Shown piece by piece: positions 4,970 through 5,516 of a DNA stretch of 5,516 nucleotides; the stretch's first letter is position 1; every line of letters starts with the position of its first letter. The position numbers and the translations under genes are program-made. Under the pieces are notes generated by a model. It was given only the letters and a program-made list of their open reading frames with translations, ran no database searches and was not told the DNA's origin. The DNA is from Holophagae bacterium (GTDB lineage Bacteria > Acidobacteriota > Thermoanaerobaculia > Thermoanaerobaculales > Sulfomarinibacteraceae), in NCBI GenBank assembly GCA_030637505.1, contig DAOWGJ010000207.1:1-5516 (forward strand), given 5' to 3'.

Positions 4970-5516
4970 TCACCCAGACCGGCCGGCGCCTTGGCGTGGG
5001 GGCGGCTCGCAGGCATCGAGGTGTCCGTTGCCGTTGAGATCCAGTTCGGGGCGCGCCGCCACCTCGCAGAGGTCGGGGATCTCGTTGCCGTCACAGTCCT
5101 CGAGGTCTCCCGTGGTGAGATCCTCGGTGTCGCCGATCCCGTTACCGTTGCAGTCCCTGTCGCCGATGCGGAGAAAGAAGACATCCTGCTCGTCGTTGAA
5201 GGTCGCGGCATAGGCCAAATCGGCGCCGACCAGGTCGGATCGCATGTGGAAATAGTCACCCATTTTGTTCTGCTGGGGAAGGCCTACATGGCTGTCGAAG
5301 TGCGGCGTGACCACCACGGCATCGGCCCAGGTGAAGCCGCCGTCCAACGAGGAGCTGTAGTAGATCTCGCCCAGATTGGGAACGGCCCCCGTCAGGCTCT
5401 CGATCCAAACGACGTCAATCCGGCCGTTGGGGGCGACCGACATCGTACCGAACCACTGCCAGGCATTGCGATCATCAGTGTTGATCCGGATGGCCGTCGA
5501 CCAGGTCTCGCCGCCA
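4970..5516 (-). CDS. Secreted Asp-box (sialidase-fold) protein with C-terminal calcium-binding repeats; 5' end outside window
   Basis: The minus-strand frame is open from the window edge to TGA (complement of 4970-4972), giving 181 residues; the Met at 5443 lies inside the domain and is not the start. The fragment opens with GGETW, the end of one Asp box, and has a complete one, SLDGGFTW, at ~56-63. This is the BNR/Asp-box signature of sialidase-like six-bladed propellers. The last ~65 residues carry three Asp/Asn/Gly-rich loops: DRDCNGNGIGD (119-129), EDCDGNEIPD (139-148) and ELDLNGNGHLD (157-167), with four cysteines, like dockerin or thrombospondin type 3 calcium-binding repeats. Such repeats close many large secreted proteins of Planctomycetota and some Acidobacteriota. 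I infer an exported or surface protein; the signal peptide would lie outside the window. Sialidase activity cannot be claimed because the catalytic residues are not visible. No LPXTG-like anchor is seen at the C-terminus. Confidence 0.85.
   Translation of the reverse strand, partial: GGETWSTAIRINTDDRNAWQWFGTMSVAPNGRIDVVWIESLTGAVPNLGEIYYSSSLDGGFTWADAVVVTPHFDSHVGLPQQNKMGDYFHMRSDLVGADLAYAATFNDEQDVFFLRIGDRDCNGNGIGDTEDLTTGDLEDCDGNEIPDLCEVAARPELDLNGNGHLDACEPPPRQGAGRSG

Noticed and set aside
4725..4973. Small open frames across the nested repeat, encoding peptides like VGWALAHQ and MVGQGPPY on either strand
   Set aside because: These are translations of the palindromic repeat itself, which explains the near-identical peptides on both strands; no conserved protein is supported.
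4970..5516. Calling the right-hand protein a sialidase enzyme
   Set aside because: Only one complete and one partial Asp box are visible. Asp boxes are structural and occur in many non-enzymatic propellers, and no catalytic residues can be identified in the fragment.
1..5516. CRISPR array, tRNA/rRNA genes, phage or defence system
   Set aside because: No regularly spaced repeats, cloverleaf sequences, rRNA-like stretches, Cas, nuclease or toxin motifs were found on either strand.

Overview
The window looks like chromosomal DNA from a GC-rich, free-living bacterium. The closest fit is Acidobacteriota (Thermoanaerobaculia-like) or Planctomycetota. The pointers are a long WD40 protein with a characteristic C-terminal tail, an OmpR-type winged-helix protein carrying TPR sequence, a secreted protein with DCNGNGIGD-type calcium-binding repeats, and an intergenic GTAGGGTGGGCC palindromic repeat of a kind I recall from such genomes. 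This placement is inference; there is no rRNA or other marker gene here.

Layout from left to right. (1) Positions 1-1482, plus strand: the C-terminal 493 residues of a WD40 beta-propeller protein, cut by the left edge. (2) Positions 1483-~1665, minus strand: what looks like the last blade of an LVIVD-type beta-propeller, with no start or body; its stop codon abuts the WD40 stop codon. (3) Positions 1656-2354, minus strand: a 232-residue protein joining an OmpR/CadC-type winged-helix domain to the extreme C-terminal TPR module normally found at the end of much longer ATPase regulators. (4) Positions 2355-2518: a divergent intergenic region with candidate promoters, a small palindrome and pyrimidine-rich direct repeats. 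(5) Positions 2519-4753, plus strand: a 744-residue tandem phosphofructokinase with the two-domain architecture of animal and fungal PFK. (6) Positions 4754-4969: a MITE/REP-like nested inverted repeat between two hairpins. (7) Positions 4970-5516, minus strand: the C-terminal 181 residues of a secreted Asp-box (BNR, sialidase-fold) protein ending in three calcium-binding repeats, cut by the right edge.

The most notable gene is the tandem PFK. Its N-terminal half keeps the complete ATP-dependent active site. Its C-terminal half has lost the ATP-loop signature, as in eukaryotic PFK, but keeps an aspartate at the catalytic position that as I recall is replaced in the eukaryotic regulatory half. 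The second point of interest is the 1483-2354 block, which reads as a decay or recombination zone made of fragments of larger regulator and propeller genes. The genes do not form an operon: orientations alternate (+, -, +, -). The only obvious regulatory coupling is the shared upstream region of the winged-helix gene and the PFK gene.
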